Source of the DNA: an uncultured Opitutia bacterium
GTDB lineage: Bacteria; Verrucomicrobiota; Verrucomicrobiae; Opitutales; MB11C04
Assembly (NCBI GenBank): GCA_913048545.1
Contig: CAJWWH010000019.1
Span: 1-19,696, forward strand
DNA length: 19,696 nt
Reading direction: 5' to 3'
The notes under the pieces are model-generated. The model was not told where the DNA came from. It saw nothing but the letters and a program-made list of their open reading frames with translations, and did not search any database. The translations under genes were made by a program, and so were the position numbers. Shown here in pieces: positions 7,572-15,341 of the stretch (the first letter of the stretch is position 1; each line of letters starts with the position of its first letter).

Positions 7572-10500
7572 TTGATTTATATTCCAAATTTGAACCTTCC
7601 ACTTACTAAAAACCCTTCAAATGATTTAGTCCGGTATTTTTTGCTGTTCACAATTCTGCTTGCCGCTCCTTTTGCGAGTTATTCAAATCCGTCTCTGAAA
7701 TGGACAACCCCCTACTCTACCAATGGAACAGTCTTCTCCTCTCCATCCATTGCGGATGATGGTACAGTGTATATCGGTTCCAACGATAACAAGTTACATG
7801 CGATCCACTCTGACGGAACTGCCAAGTGGACATTCAGCACCGGAGATTGGGTGGATTCCACCCCGGCAATCGGACCGGACGGAACGGTGTATGTAGGATC
7901 GTGGGATAATCAGATTTACGCAATTAACCCTTCCGATGGTACCAAGTTATGGGATTTCAATACCAGTAGCAGCGTTATTGCATCACCCTCAATCGGAGTG
8001 GATGGAAAGATATACTTTGGATCAAAAGATGATTTTTTCTACGCCCTTGAATCAAATGGTTCTCTCGCCTGGGAAGTTTACATTGGTAATCCAGTCTCTT
8101 CATCCGCTGCATTAGGTCAGGATGGAACAATCTATTTTGGGGATGAAAACGGCACATTTCATGCCCTTAATCAGGATGGCTCAACGAAATGGACCTACTT
8201 GGTGGATGAAGTTGCGGATGCAAATAAATCTATCCTTTCGTCTCCGGCAGTTGATCTTGTTGGTAATATATTCTTTGGATGCGGGAATGGATACTGCTAC
8301 TCAATTTCGGACAATGGAAACAGTGCATCATTGGCCTGGAAATACCAGACCGGTGACCGGGTGGATGCGTCTCCGGTGCTTGGCACCTCAAACGAAGTTT
8401 TTTTTGTATCCCGCGATGGATACCTCCGTTCAATTGACACCAGTACCGGTATCATTAACTGGGAAGTTTTTTGCGGAGATGTGTTTTACAGCTCGCCAGT
8501 GGTAGACTCAAATGGACGGGTTTATGTTATTGGATACACAGGATTTGGTGAAAACCATCTTTTTGCCTTTGATACAAATGGAAGCCTTGCCTGGGATACG
8601 AATAGCACATCTTCCCCTCTTTCCATTGGCGGACTCGTGGATTCCTCGCTTGCCCTTGACCAAAATGGAACACTTTTCTTTGGATGCTTTGATAATAAAG
8701 TGTATGCAGTCAATGTGGGTACAGGCTTGGCAGATAGTCCATGGCCACAGTTTAAGAGGGGAAATAATCGAAACGGGGCATGGCCAAGCTTTTTAGTTGA
8801 AGTTGGGCTGTCACCATCCGGGGCGGGTGAAGTGAATGGAAGTGGGATTTACAATCAAGGGGCAACCGCCACATTATCCGTAAGTTCAAATATAAATGAT
8901 GGTTATAGTTTTGGGTATTGGAGCGGAGACCAGGCGGGTTCATCTAATCCGCTGACCTTCGGGGTAAATTCCCATTTAAATATAACCGCAAATTTTAACC
9001 TTAATTCCTATTTACTCGAGGTAAACTCAGGTATTGGAGGAACAGCAACCGGAAGCACAAGCTTACCCCATGGCTCACTCGCTCCAATTAGCGCCTCAAC
9101 CAGCCCTGGGTATTCTTTTAGCGGATGGACGGGGGGTGGGATAACAGATGCTGCCGCACTGTCCACTACTGTCACTATGACCCAAGCGAGAACAGTGACG
9201 GCAAATTTCACTCCTAATTTATACGCTATTAATATTAATGTCTTACCCATAGGAGCAGGGACCGTAACCGGTGCTGGCAATTATAGCTATGGTAATTCGG
9301 TATCTCTCCAGGCAGCCCCGGACGCATCTCAGGGATATAACTTTTTGAATTGGAGTGGTTCTTCGGTCAGTTCAGATAACCCGTATAACTTTCAAGTTTA
9401 TTCCGATCTCAATCTGACTGCGAACTTTGCTCTGAATGCTTACAGTCTTACAGTGAATGCAGGGACCGGAGGAGTGGCGAGTGGAAGCACTAGCTCACCC
9501 CATGGTTCACTCGCTCCTATTAGTGCCACACCCCATTCTGGCTATTCTTTTGCCGGGTGGATCGGAGACGGCATTAGCGATCCATCTTCCCCTTCCACCA
9601 CAGTAAGTATGACGAAAGCACGAACGGTCGCCGCTTCTTTTTCACTCAATTCTTATCCGCTTACCCTGCTCGTGGACGATGGAGGAACAGTTTCTGGTGA
9701 CGGTAATTTTACCCACGGAACAAATGCACCGATTTTAGCAGTCCCCAATCATGGTTATTCGTTTACCGGCTGGACCGGTGACGGGATTACCGACCCCACC
9801 TCCGCATCCACCACCGTGCAAATGAATCAGACCCAAACAATTACGGCCAATTTTCAACTCAATACCTATGCGCTCTCCTTAAATTCAAGCACCGGCGGAT
9901 CAGTATCCGGAGATGGAAACTTTACCCACGGCAGCAGTGCTTCTATCGTGGCCACCCCTGCGGTTGGCTATTCTTTTAACGGATGGACCGGTGACGGGAT
10001 TGCCGACTCCACTTCTGCTTCCACTACTGTGAGTATGACGGAAGCACGTACCGCCTCAGTCACATTCTCGCTCAATTCCTATAATTTGAATATAATTTCA
10101 GAAGGGAACGGCACGGCCATAGGTGAGGGTAATTTTTCTTACAATTCACTCGCTCCTGTAAATGCTTTCCCTCAGTCGGGATATGTTTTCTTAAATTGGA
10201 CCGGCACCGGAATCACCGACCTTAATCAGTCCTCCACTACCGTCCTAATGAATCAGGACCGAAATGTGACCGTGCGATTTGGTGAAAAAACCTTATCCTC
10301 CACCCATTTGTTTATCTCTTCTATCCCGAGCAATGGAGGCACCACTTCAGGAGCAGGCAGTTATTCCTTGGACGAAAATGCGACTATTTCTGCTTCCCCT
10401 CTTCCGGGTTACTCCTTTTCTTCCTGGTCTGGAAGCGGAGTGGTGGATCCTCTCTCTGAGGAAACTAATATTATTATGGAAGAAGACCTTAATATTTCTG

Positions 10501-11477
10501 CTGTTTTTAGTCAAAATTCCTATAACCTTTTTTTGGCTTCAGGATCTGGGGGTAGTATATCCGGATCAGGTAGTTTCCAACACGGAACCAATGCCATTAT
10601 TTCAGCCTCTCCTTCCGAAGGGTATCTTTTTAACGGGTGGAAAGGAAACGGGGTTTCTTCTCCCTCTTCGCTCATCACCACCGTCAGCATGACCGAGACC
10701 CGTAATATTTCCGCTTTATTCACAAAAAAATTCTTCGCCCTTACCATTAATCCAACTGCTGGTGGAGCAGTAACCGGAGCTGGTTCCTACGCTTTCGGAT
10801 CGTCTCCTTCAATAACAGCCTTTCCGTTTGACGGTTATTCTTTCTCTTCATGGATCGGAAATGGAGTCACTAACTCACTTTCTTCGACCAGTACTGTAGC
10901 CATGAATCAAGACCGTAATATTTCTGCCTTATTCTCAATTAATTCTTATGATCTCGTTATCAATGCGGGTACCGGAGGTTCGGTTTCAGGTGCGGGTTCC
11001 TTCACTTTTGGATCAACTCCCTCAATCACAGCCAACCCCCTTGAGGGATACTCCTTCACATCCTGGACAGGTACTGGAATCAATAATTCCCTTTCCCCTA
11101 GCACTATTGTAACCATGAATCAGGACCAAAATGTCACTGCTTTATTTTCAAGAATTATGCTATCAAGCAAAATCCTCGCAGACGGACGCGAACACAATTG
11201 GTATGAAAGCATGTGGTTCGGAAGTTTTTACGAATCTGCCTCAGGTTGGTGCTATCATTCTGACCTTGGTTGGATTTATCCATATTTCTCCGAAAATTCA
11301 TTTTGGATCTGGTCCCCTGATTTAAAATGGCTTTGGATCAGCTCATCGACCTATACCAATTCATTTGCCTGGTCGGAAAATGAAAAAAACTGGATTTATT
11401 TGGATTTAAAAAATAGCTCAGGTCCACGAATTTATAGTTACGAAAAGACTGCCTGGCAGGGTTTTACCATCGAGTAA
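7572..11477 (+). CDS. giant secreted protein: PQQ-type propeller + 11 InlB-like repeats + Trp-rich C-terminus
   Basis: This 1301-residue protein has a signal peptide (hydrophobic core YFLLFTILLAAPFA, cleavage near SYS-N). Residues ~37-400 are a PQQ/pyrrolo-quinoline-type propeller whose blades repeat 'SSP.I..DGTVY.GS.D...YAi...G...W'. Residues ~408-1193 are eleven ~70-residue repeats of the divergent InlB B-repeat type: GG-x-V-x-G-x-G, then GYSF-x-x-W-x-G-x-G, then TTV-x-M, then a closing strand 'ANF' or 'ALF'. Residues ~1197-1301 are a Trp-rich domain with 11 Trp in about 105 residues. No LPxTG, transmembrane anchor or enzyme motif is seen, so an adhesion or surface-matrix role is inferred. 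There is no upstream ATG, so TTG at 7572 is the best start (a later TTG at 7641 would lose the basic part of the signal peptide). It follows the kinase gene by 15 bp and is probably in its operon. Confidence 0.85.
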   Translation: MIYIPNLNLPLTKNPSNDLVRYFLLFTILLAAPFASYSNPSLKWTTPYSTNGTVFSSPSIADDGTVYIGSNDNKLHAIHSDGTAKWTFSTGDWVDSTPAIGPDGTVYVGSWDNQIYAINPSDGTKLWDFNTSSSVIASPSIGVDGKIYFGSKDDFFYALESNGSLAWEVYIGNPVSSSAALGQDGTIYFGDENGTFHALNQDGSTKWTYLVDEVADANKSILSSPAVDLVGNIFFGCGNGYCYSISDNGNSASLAWKYQTGDRVDASPVLGTSNEVFFVSRDGYLRSIDTSTGIINWEVFCGDVFYSSPVVDSNGRVYVIGYTGFGENHLFAFDTNGSLAWDTNSTSSPLSIGGLVDSSLALDQNGTLFFGCFDNKVYAVNVGTGLADSPWPQFKRGNNRNGAWPSFLVEVGLSPSGAGEVNGSGIYNQGATATLSVSSNINDGYSFGYWSGDQAGSSNPLTFGVNSHLNITANFNLNSYLLEVNSGIGGTATGSTSLPHGSLAPISASTSPGYSFSGWTGGGITDAAALSTTVTMTQARTVTANFTPNLYAININVLPIGAGTVTGAGNYSYGNSVSLQAAPDASQGYNFLNWSGSSVSSDNPYNFQVYSDLNLTANFALNAYSLTVNAGTGGVASGSTSSPHGSLAPISATPHSGYSFAGWIGDGISDPSSPSTTVSMTKARTVAASFSLNSYPLTLLVDDGGTVSGDGNFTHGTNAPILAVPNHGYSFTGWTGDGITDPTSASTTVQMNQTQTITANFQLNTYALSLNSSTGGSVSGDGNFTHGSSASIVATPAVGYSFNGWTGDGIADSTSASTTVSMTEARTASVTFSLNSYNLNIISEGNGTAIGEGNFSYNSLAPVNAFPQSGYVFLNWTGTGITDLNQSSTTVLMNQDRNVTVRFGEKTLSSTHLFISSIPSNGGTTSGAGSYSLDENATISASPLPGYSFSSWSGSGVVDPLSEETNIIMEEDLNISAVFSQNSYNLFLASGSGGSISGSGSFQHGTNAIISASPSEGYLFNGWKGNGVSSPSSLITTVSMTETRNISALFTKKFFALTINPTAGGAVTGAGSYAFGSSPSITAFPFDGYSFSSWIGNGVTNSLSSTSTVAMNQDRNISALFSINSYDLVINAGTGGSVSGAGSFTFGSTPSITANPLEGYSFTSWTGTGINNSLSPSTIVTMNQDQNVTALFSRIMLSSKILADGREHNWYESMWFGSFYESASGWCYHSDLGWIYPYFSENSFWIWSPDLKWLWISSSTYTNSFAWSENEKNWIYLDLKNSSGPRIYSYEKTAWQGFTIE
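8793..11150 (+). repeat. eleven tandem ~210-bp coding repeats (InlB B-repeat-like)
   Basis: Eleven head-to-tail copies of a ~70-codon unit lie inside the giant secreted protein gene. Protein identity is strong at GYSF..W.G.G and TTV.M. There is higher-order structure: repeats 1 and 3 resemble each other, as do 2 and 4 (both carry PHGSLAPISA), so an earlier two-unit block was duplicated. Repeats 5 and 6 share GDGNFTHG, and 10 and 11 share the SPSITA/TPSITA segment. Copies are still close enough at the DNA level to recombine. Confidence 0.85.
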
Positions 11478-11503
11478 TACCAGATGAATTTAAATAAGCG
11501 GAT

Positions 11504-11530
11504 AATATTTAATTTTTAAAAATCAATATT
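11504..11530. terminator. AT-rich inverted repeat between convergent genes
   Basis: AATATT at 11504-11509 and again at 11525-11530 flank the 12-base palindrome ATTTTTAAAAAT (11512-11523), giving a 27-bp AT-only hairpin between the giant protein's stop and the recR stop, partly inside the last recR codons. It could serve as a weak bidirectional terminator, but it has no GC-rich stem, so this is a tentative call. Confidence 0.25.
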
Positions 11531-12115
11531 CCGTCTGCTTTCAAGAGCACTTTTAAGGGTCATTTCATCTGCAAAAGTGACCCCACCACCGCTCGGTAAT
11601 CCAAATCCAATCCGGCTGACCCGAATATCTTGATTCCTCACAATTTCTTCCTGAATATAATGGCAGGTTGCCTCACTCTCCAAGTCATTACCAAGGGCCA
11701 AGATCACTTCTTTTATTCCTCCCTCCTTAATTCTTTTGCTCAAAGCCGACAAATTTAGTTGTTCAGGACCAATCCCTCGTAGGGGAGATAATTTGCCTTG
11801 TAGTACATGGTAAAGTCCCCTGTATGCACTGGAACGTTCAACTGCAAAGAGATCGGGAACTCGCTCAATTACGCAAATAGACTCTCTCTCTCTTTCGCTA
11901 TCCAAGCAAATTGAGCATAAATCCCCTTCCGCTAAATTTCCGCATTCTTTGCAGGGACCAATTTTTTCAGAAGATTCCTGAAAAGATTTAATTAATTGAT
12001 TCAGTTTTTCGGGTTTCTCGACTAAGAGATGGAGAGCAATTCTTTCTGCCGAGCGGAAGCCCAGTCCCGGCAAACCCTTTAGTAATCGAACTAACTGGTC
12101 GTAACCAGGTGTCAC
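11516..12115 (-). CDS. recR: recombination mediator protein RecR
   Basis: RecR works with RecO (and RecF) to load RecA on single-stranded gaps during recombinational repair. The 199-residue length is typical. The N-terminus has a helix-hairpin-helix (LLKGLPGLGFRSAERIALHL); next is a four-Cys zinc finger, C55, C58, C67 and C70 (CKEC...CSIC); then the Toprim domain, starting SICVIERVPDLFAVE, with the RecR hallmark LSPLRGIGPEQL and the C-terminal VSRIGFGLPSGGG...DEMTL. The start is GTG at 12115, twelve bases after the ybaB stop, and no Shine-Dalgarno sequence is visible. The ybaB-recR pair is a very common bacterial arrangement. dnaX, which often precedes it, is not present here; an epimerase gene takes its place. 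Confidence 0.97.
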   Translation of the reverse strand: MTPGYDQLVRLLKGLPGLGFRSAERIALHLLVEKPEKLNQLIKSFQESSEKIGPCKECGNLAEGDLCSICLDSERERESICVIERVPDLFAVERSSAYRGLYHVLQGKLSPLRGIGPEQLNLSALSKRIKEGGIKEVILALGNDLESEATCHYIQEEIVRNQDIRVSRIGFGLPSGGGVTFADEMTLKSALESRRNIDF

Positions 12116-12127
12116 AAATACAAGATC

Positions 12128-12436
12128 TTAGAAAAGCCCGGGCATTTGCATGCCCCCAGTCAATCCATTCATTGCCTCATCGTTCTTCTTCTTCGCCTGC
12201 GCGGACGCATCCTGAACGGCTTGTAATATTGCTTCAGATACAAAATCGGTGTCTTCTTTAAGGAATTCAGGATCCAATTTTAAATCCTTGAAATCACCTT
12301 GACCTGAAATTTTGATCGAAACGGCACCACCCCCACCTGAAACTTCAATAATTTCCTCAGAAAGAAGGGCTTGAGCCTCTTCCATTTTCTGCTGCATTTT
12401 CTGTGCTTGCTTAAGTAGTTTTCCGACACCAACCAT
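12128..12436 (-). CDS. ybaB: nucleoid-associated protein of the YbaB/EbfC family
   Basis: A 102-residue DNA-binding protein that forms a small dimer and coats DNA; in several bacteria it is encoded just upstream of recR, as here. The sequence shows the N-terminal helix with KLLKQAQKMQQKMEEAQ, the conserved strand region ending SGGGGAVSIKISGQGDFKDL, then the LDPEFL..D and ILQAVQDASAQAKKK helix and a Met/Gly-rich tail (GGMQMPGLF). ATG start. It probably shares a transcript with recR and with the upstream epimerase gene, whose stop is 20 bases away. Confidence 0.95.
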   Translation of the reverse strand: MVGVGKLLKQAQKMQQKMEEAQALLSEEIIEVSGGGGAVSIKISGQGDFKDLKLDPEFLKEDTDFVSEAILQAVQDASAQAKKKNDEAMNGLTGGMQMPGLF

Positions 12437-12456
12437 CGTGATAAAAATTTAAAATA

Positions 12457-13332
12457 TTACTTATTTGAATCAAGAATTGATTCATAACCAGATTGAAAAT
12501 TAGCGTAGTGAGGAGACCACGGTAATTCATCCAAAATTCGATTGTTGGAAACTTTACGATTCGGAGTGCCATCCTTATCATCTTCCATGAATTTAGGTTC
12601 CTCTGATTGAAATTTTTGAGAAAGCCAGGAAACAATCTGGCCCCTTGTTGCGTGACTTCCGTCAGTTACATTGTAAATCCGACCAATATTCGAATCATCA
12701 GCCTCCAGGCAATTAATGATTGCACTAACTGCATCATCTCTGTGGATAAGGTTCAAGACACGGTCGGAATTCCCACCAAGGTCCTGACCACTTTTCACTT
12801 TATCAACCAGCAAATGCCGGTCAGGGCCATAAAGACCGGCCAGCCTTAAAATGAAACTCCTTTGCACAGATTCAACTGGCGGAAAACATTTTTGTTCCGC
12901 GGCCAATAGCAATCCACCTTTTTCAGATACACCTGCACAGGATGAAGTTTCATCAACCAGTCTTTTCTGTGTTTGAGGATAGACTGAAATGCTGCTGGTG
13001 AATATGAAACTTTTCACACTCCCCTGTTCCAACCATTTCATAATGGATTCCTGTCCATCAATGTAAGAAGAAATATATCCCTCGTTATCCGGGGAAGATG
13101 CACCCACACAATTGACGACAAAATCCTGTTTCGGATTGAGATGCCCGTGCCAGTCGTTGTCTTGGATTTGAGCTTCAACAACCTGAGCGACTCCGAGTGA
13201 ACGAAGATTCTCTGCCGTCTCTTTATTTCTCGTTAAAGCAGAAACATCCCAACCCTTCTCGATGCAGTGTTCAGCGAGAGCAGTTCCCAAATATCCGCAA
13301 CCTAAAATAGTAACAGAATGTTTCATCATCAT
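12457..13332 (-). CDS. atypical NAD(P)-dependent epimerase/dehydratase (SDR, YeeZ-like)
   Basis: This is an extended short-chain dehydrogenase-type Rossmann protein. The nucleotide-binding motif GCGYLG follows the start directly, and NCVGASSP, FTSSISVYPQ, LRLAGLYGPDR and LIHRDDAV are the usual extended-SDR landmarks. The catalytic Tyr-x-x-x-Lys is missing: where it is expected the sequence reads LLLAAEQ. It therefore belongs to the 'atypical' SDRs such as YeeZ/SDR5-type proteins, often NADP binders with no proven reaction. The frame is open up to a TTG at 13362, but the fold begins after three consecutive ATGs at 13332, 13329 and 13326, so one of these is the start; AGG lies 7 bases before the first. 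It likely heads the epimerase-ybaB-recR transcript. Substrate unknown. Confidence 0.85.
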   Translation of the reverse strand: MMMKHSVTILGCGYLGTALAEHCIEKGWDVSALTRNKETAENLRSLGVAQVVEAQIQDNDWHGHLNPKQDFVVNCVGASSPDNEGYISSYIDGQESIMKWLEQGSVKSFIFTSSISVYPQTQKRLVDETSSCAGVSEKGGLLLAAEQKCFPPVESVQRSFILRLAGLYGPDRHLLVDKVKSGQDLGGNSDRVLNLIHRDDAVSAIINCLEADDSNIGRIYNVTDGSHATRGQIVSWLSQKFQSEEPKFMEDDKDGTPNRKVSNNRILDELPWSPHYANFQSGYESILDSNK

Positions 13333-13362
13333 TTTATACCTAAATTTTCTCATAAAAGTCAA
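13333..13362 (-). promoter_or_regulatory. sigma70-like promoter for the epimerase-ybaB-recR operon
   Basis: On the minus strand TTGACT (13357-13362) and TATAAA (13333-13338) are separated by 18 bp, close to the -35/-10 consensus. The -10 box abuts the triple ATG, so transcription would begin inside or just before it. The message could be leaderless, starting at the third ATG, or the true promoter may lie elsewhere. Confidence 0.4.
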
Positions 13363-13406
13363 GATTGAGTCTGCTTAACGATCTTGCTTGAATAAAAGGG
13401 TAATTT

Positions 13407-13901
13407 ATGAATAAAAGCATCGTCATGCACATTTTATTTGTATGTTGGGGAAATATTTGCCGATCCCCCGCGGCGGAAGCGACTTTTCGTAAACTATTGG
13501 AGGAGCGTTCCCTGGAAGATCAAATAACCTGCGATTCCGCCGGGACAATTGGACAACATAATGGAAATCCTCCTGATCCAAGAATGCAAAAAGCGGCGAA
13601 AGCCCGACAATTACCCATTGGAGGAACGGCAAGAATCGCAAATAATCAGGATTTTCATGATGCGGATTTACTCCTCACAATGGATAATTTTAATTTTTCT
13701 GAACTTTCCAAACTCGCTCCCAATTCAAATCTGAAATCAAAGATCAAACCCTTTTGTGATTATGTACAACCGGATGTGAATGAAGTTCCGGATCCGTACT
13801 ATGGGGGTGAATCGGGTTTCGAAAATGTGCTGAATATTCTTGAGGAAGGATGTTACAATTTGCTCAACGATCTCGAAAAAGAGCTTGAATCTGCAAAATA
13901 G
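13407..13901 (+). CDS. low-molecular-weight protein-tyrosine-phosphatase-like phosphatase
   Basis: A cysteine phosphatase of the arsenate reductase/LMW-PTP fold, 164 residues. The P-loop is FVCWGNICRSP with nucleophile C13, C18 and R19 (family: C-x-G-N-x-C-R-S); the general acid is D129 in VPDPYYGG. Family members remove phosphate from protein tyrosines, but those encoded next to fructosamine-kinase homologues have been linked to removal of 5-phosphate groups from sugar adducts on proteins. The downstream neighbour is exactly such a kinase gene, with essentially no gap, so the deglycation role is plausible here. The start at 13407 has an AGGG-like ribosome site 6 bases upstream, one of the few in the window; ATG at 13425 is the alternative. 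The gene is divergent from the epimerase, with a ~74-bp shared promoter region. Confidence 0.92.
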   Translation: MNKSIVMHILFVCWGNICRSPAAEATFRKLLEERSLEDQITCDSAGTIGQHNGNPPDPRMQKAAKARQLPIGGTARIANNQDFHDADLLLTMDNFNFSELSKLAPNSNLKSKIKPFCDYVQPDVNEVPDPYYGGESGFENVLNILEEGCYNLLNDLEKELESAK

Positions 13902-13908
13902 TTTTCCA

Positions 13909-14787
13909 TTGGAAGACCTATCCATCATTACCGACGCGATTTCCCGCAAACTCGGTGAATCCATCTCAATCACTTCAGTCCAACCGGTCTCAGGGGGCTG
14001 CATAAACGAGTGCTTCCGATTAGATAGTGAGGGCTACCCCACTTTTTTCCTCAAAAAGAACTGCCTTTCCTTTCTGCCTTTTTTTGAAGCAGAAGCACTC
14101 GCCCTGAAGGAAATTAAAAGCTCAGATACTGTCCGGGTGCCGGATGCCATATGTTTTGGGAAAACCGCTCAACATTCATTCCTTGTTCTCGAATTCATGG
14201 AGCTTGGAGGTAGTTCTGATTCGATACAAAAAAATTTAGGAAGGCAACTCGCACAAATGCACCGGTCATCCAAAGAATATTTTGGCTGGGAAATCGACAA
14301 CTGCATTGGCTCCACCCCACAACCCAATCCCAAAACCGAAAATTGGGTTAGCTTTTACCGGGATTTCAGGTTACTTCACCAATTTAATTTGGCCGAGAAA
14401 AAGGGAAGAGTGTTTAAAAATAAATCTGATCTGCTTGAGGGGATTGATGTTTTTTTTCACGATTACTCCCCCCACCCCTCGCTTCTTCATGGGGATCTTT
14501 GGGGAGGGAATTCCGCCTCCACTCAAGCGGGGGAGCCTTTTATTTTTGATCCCGCTTCTTATTACGGAGACCGGGAAACCGATTTGGCTTTTACTTATAT
14601 GTTTGGCGGATTTAGTTCTGCTTTTTATCTGGGTTATGAAAAAATTTATCCTCTCGACAAAGGCTTTCATACAAGAAAGATTCTTTACAACCTTTACCAT
14701 GAGCTTAACCACTTTAATTTGTTTGGGGGGGGCTACGCGAACTCAGCAGAATCCAGTATTAACCAATTAATGAAACACATACATTGA
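13909..14787 (+). CDS. fructosamine/ribulosamine 3-kinase family protein
   Basis: The kinase has an aminoglycoside-phosphotransferase-like fold and phosphorylates the 3-hydroxyl of ketoamines (glycated lysines), which then break down and free the protein. The hallmarks are present: VSGGCINECFRL near the N-terminus, catalytic HGDLWGGN (H194, D196, N201), and FDPASYYGDRE with D214 as the metal ligand. The frame is open back to 13840, inside the phosphatase gene, but homologues begin just before a segment matching IITDAISRKLGE, so TTG at 13909 (293 codons with stop) is chosen. No ATG is available, and TTG 13885 is another option. It lies 7 bases after the phosphatase stop, and its TGA overlaps the next gene's TTG. 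Family is sure; the exact substrate (ribulosamine, erythrulosamine or fructosamine) is not. Confidence 0.9.
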   Translation: MEDLSIITDAISRKLGESISITSVQPVSGGCINECFRLDSEGYPTFFLKKNCLSFLPFFEAEALALKEIKSSDTVRVPDAICFGKTAQHSFLVLEFMELGGSSDSIQKNLGRQLAQMHRSSKEYFGWEIDNCIGSTPQPNPKTENWVSFYRDFRLLHQFNLAEKKGRVFKNKSDLLEGIDVFFHDYSPHPSLLHGDLWGGNSASTQAGEPFIFDPASYYGDRETDLAFTYMFGGFSSAFYLGYEKIYPLDKGFHTRKILYNLYHELNHFNLFGGGYANSAESSINQLMKHIH

Positions 14788-15326
14788 AAAACGACTTGGA
14801 TCAAATCCTTCTCACTCAGAATGTGATCGAACAACGGGTAAAAAGTCTGGGAAAAGAAATTGACCAGCATTATCACGATCGTGAGATAATAATTATTACC
14901 CTTCTGGATGGGGCTATTGTTTTCACCGCAGACTTGATTCGTCATTTAGCCATTCCATTACGATTGGACTGCCTAAGAGTCTCAAGTTATGGTAACTCCA
15001 CCGATCCGGAAACTGCGCCTAGAATCCTAAGCTCATTAAAATCAGATGTAGCCGATAAACATGTTCTATTGGTGGACGATATATTGGATACCGGAAATAC
15101 ACTTCGCCGGGTGCACGATGAAGTGTCTTCTAAACGACCCGCATCTGTGCATAGCTGCGTGTTTTTAGACAAACCGGACCGCAGGCAAAATTCATTCAAG
15201 GCGGATTGGGCAGGGTTTTCCATACCCGATGAATTTGTGGTCGGTTATGGACTGGATTATGCAGGTCGTTACAGGCAACTCCCTTATGTGGCCACATTAA
15301 AGCCTGCAATCTACGCTACAGAATAA
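14784..15326 (+). CDS. hpt: hypoxanthine phosphoribosyltransferase
   Basis: A purine-salvage enzyme that converts hypoxanthine or guanine plus PRPP to IMP or GMP. The PRPP-binding motif VLLVDDILDTGNT spans residues 94-106, with the acidic pair D98-D99. The SSYG loop (67-70), the base-binding K130 in FLDKPDRR, and GYGLDYAGRYRQLPYV (154-169) are all typical, and the 180-residue length is normal. There is no internal Met at all in the protein, and homologues begin almost exactly at this point, so initiation at TTG 14784 is nearly forced. That TTG overlaps the kinase stop as TTGA, a 4-base overlap suggesting translational coupling. The link between salvage and deglycation may be only co-transcription. 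Confidence 0.96.
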   Translation: MKNDLDQILLTQNVIEQRVKSLGKEIDQHYHDREIIIITLLDGAIVFTADLIRHLAIPLRLDCLRVSSYGNSTDPETAPRILSSLKSDVADKHVLLVDDILDTGNTLRRVHDEVSSKRPASVHSCVFLDKPDRRQNSFKADWAGFSIPDEFVVGYGLDYAGRYRQLPYVATLKPAIYATE

Positions 15327-15341
15327 ATCCTCCTCAAACCT

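Noticed and set aside
8793..11150. The 210-bp repeats as a CRISPR or transposon array
   Set aside because: Repeats are in frame, diverge by codon and encode a coherent beta-rich unit; there are no spacers, terminal inverted repeats or transposase.
12457..13362. TTG at 13362 as the epimerase start
   Set aside because: It would add a basic 10-residue tail before the Rossmann motif, and it overlaps the likely -35 box; the ATG cluster at 13326-13332 fits the fold better.
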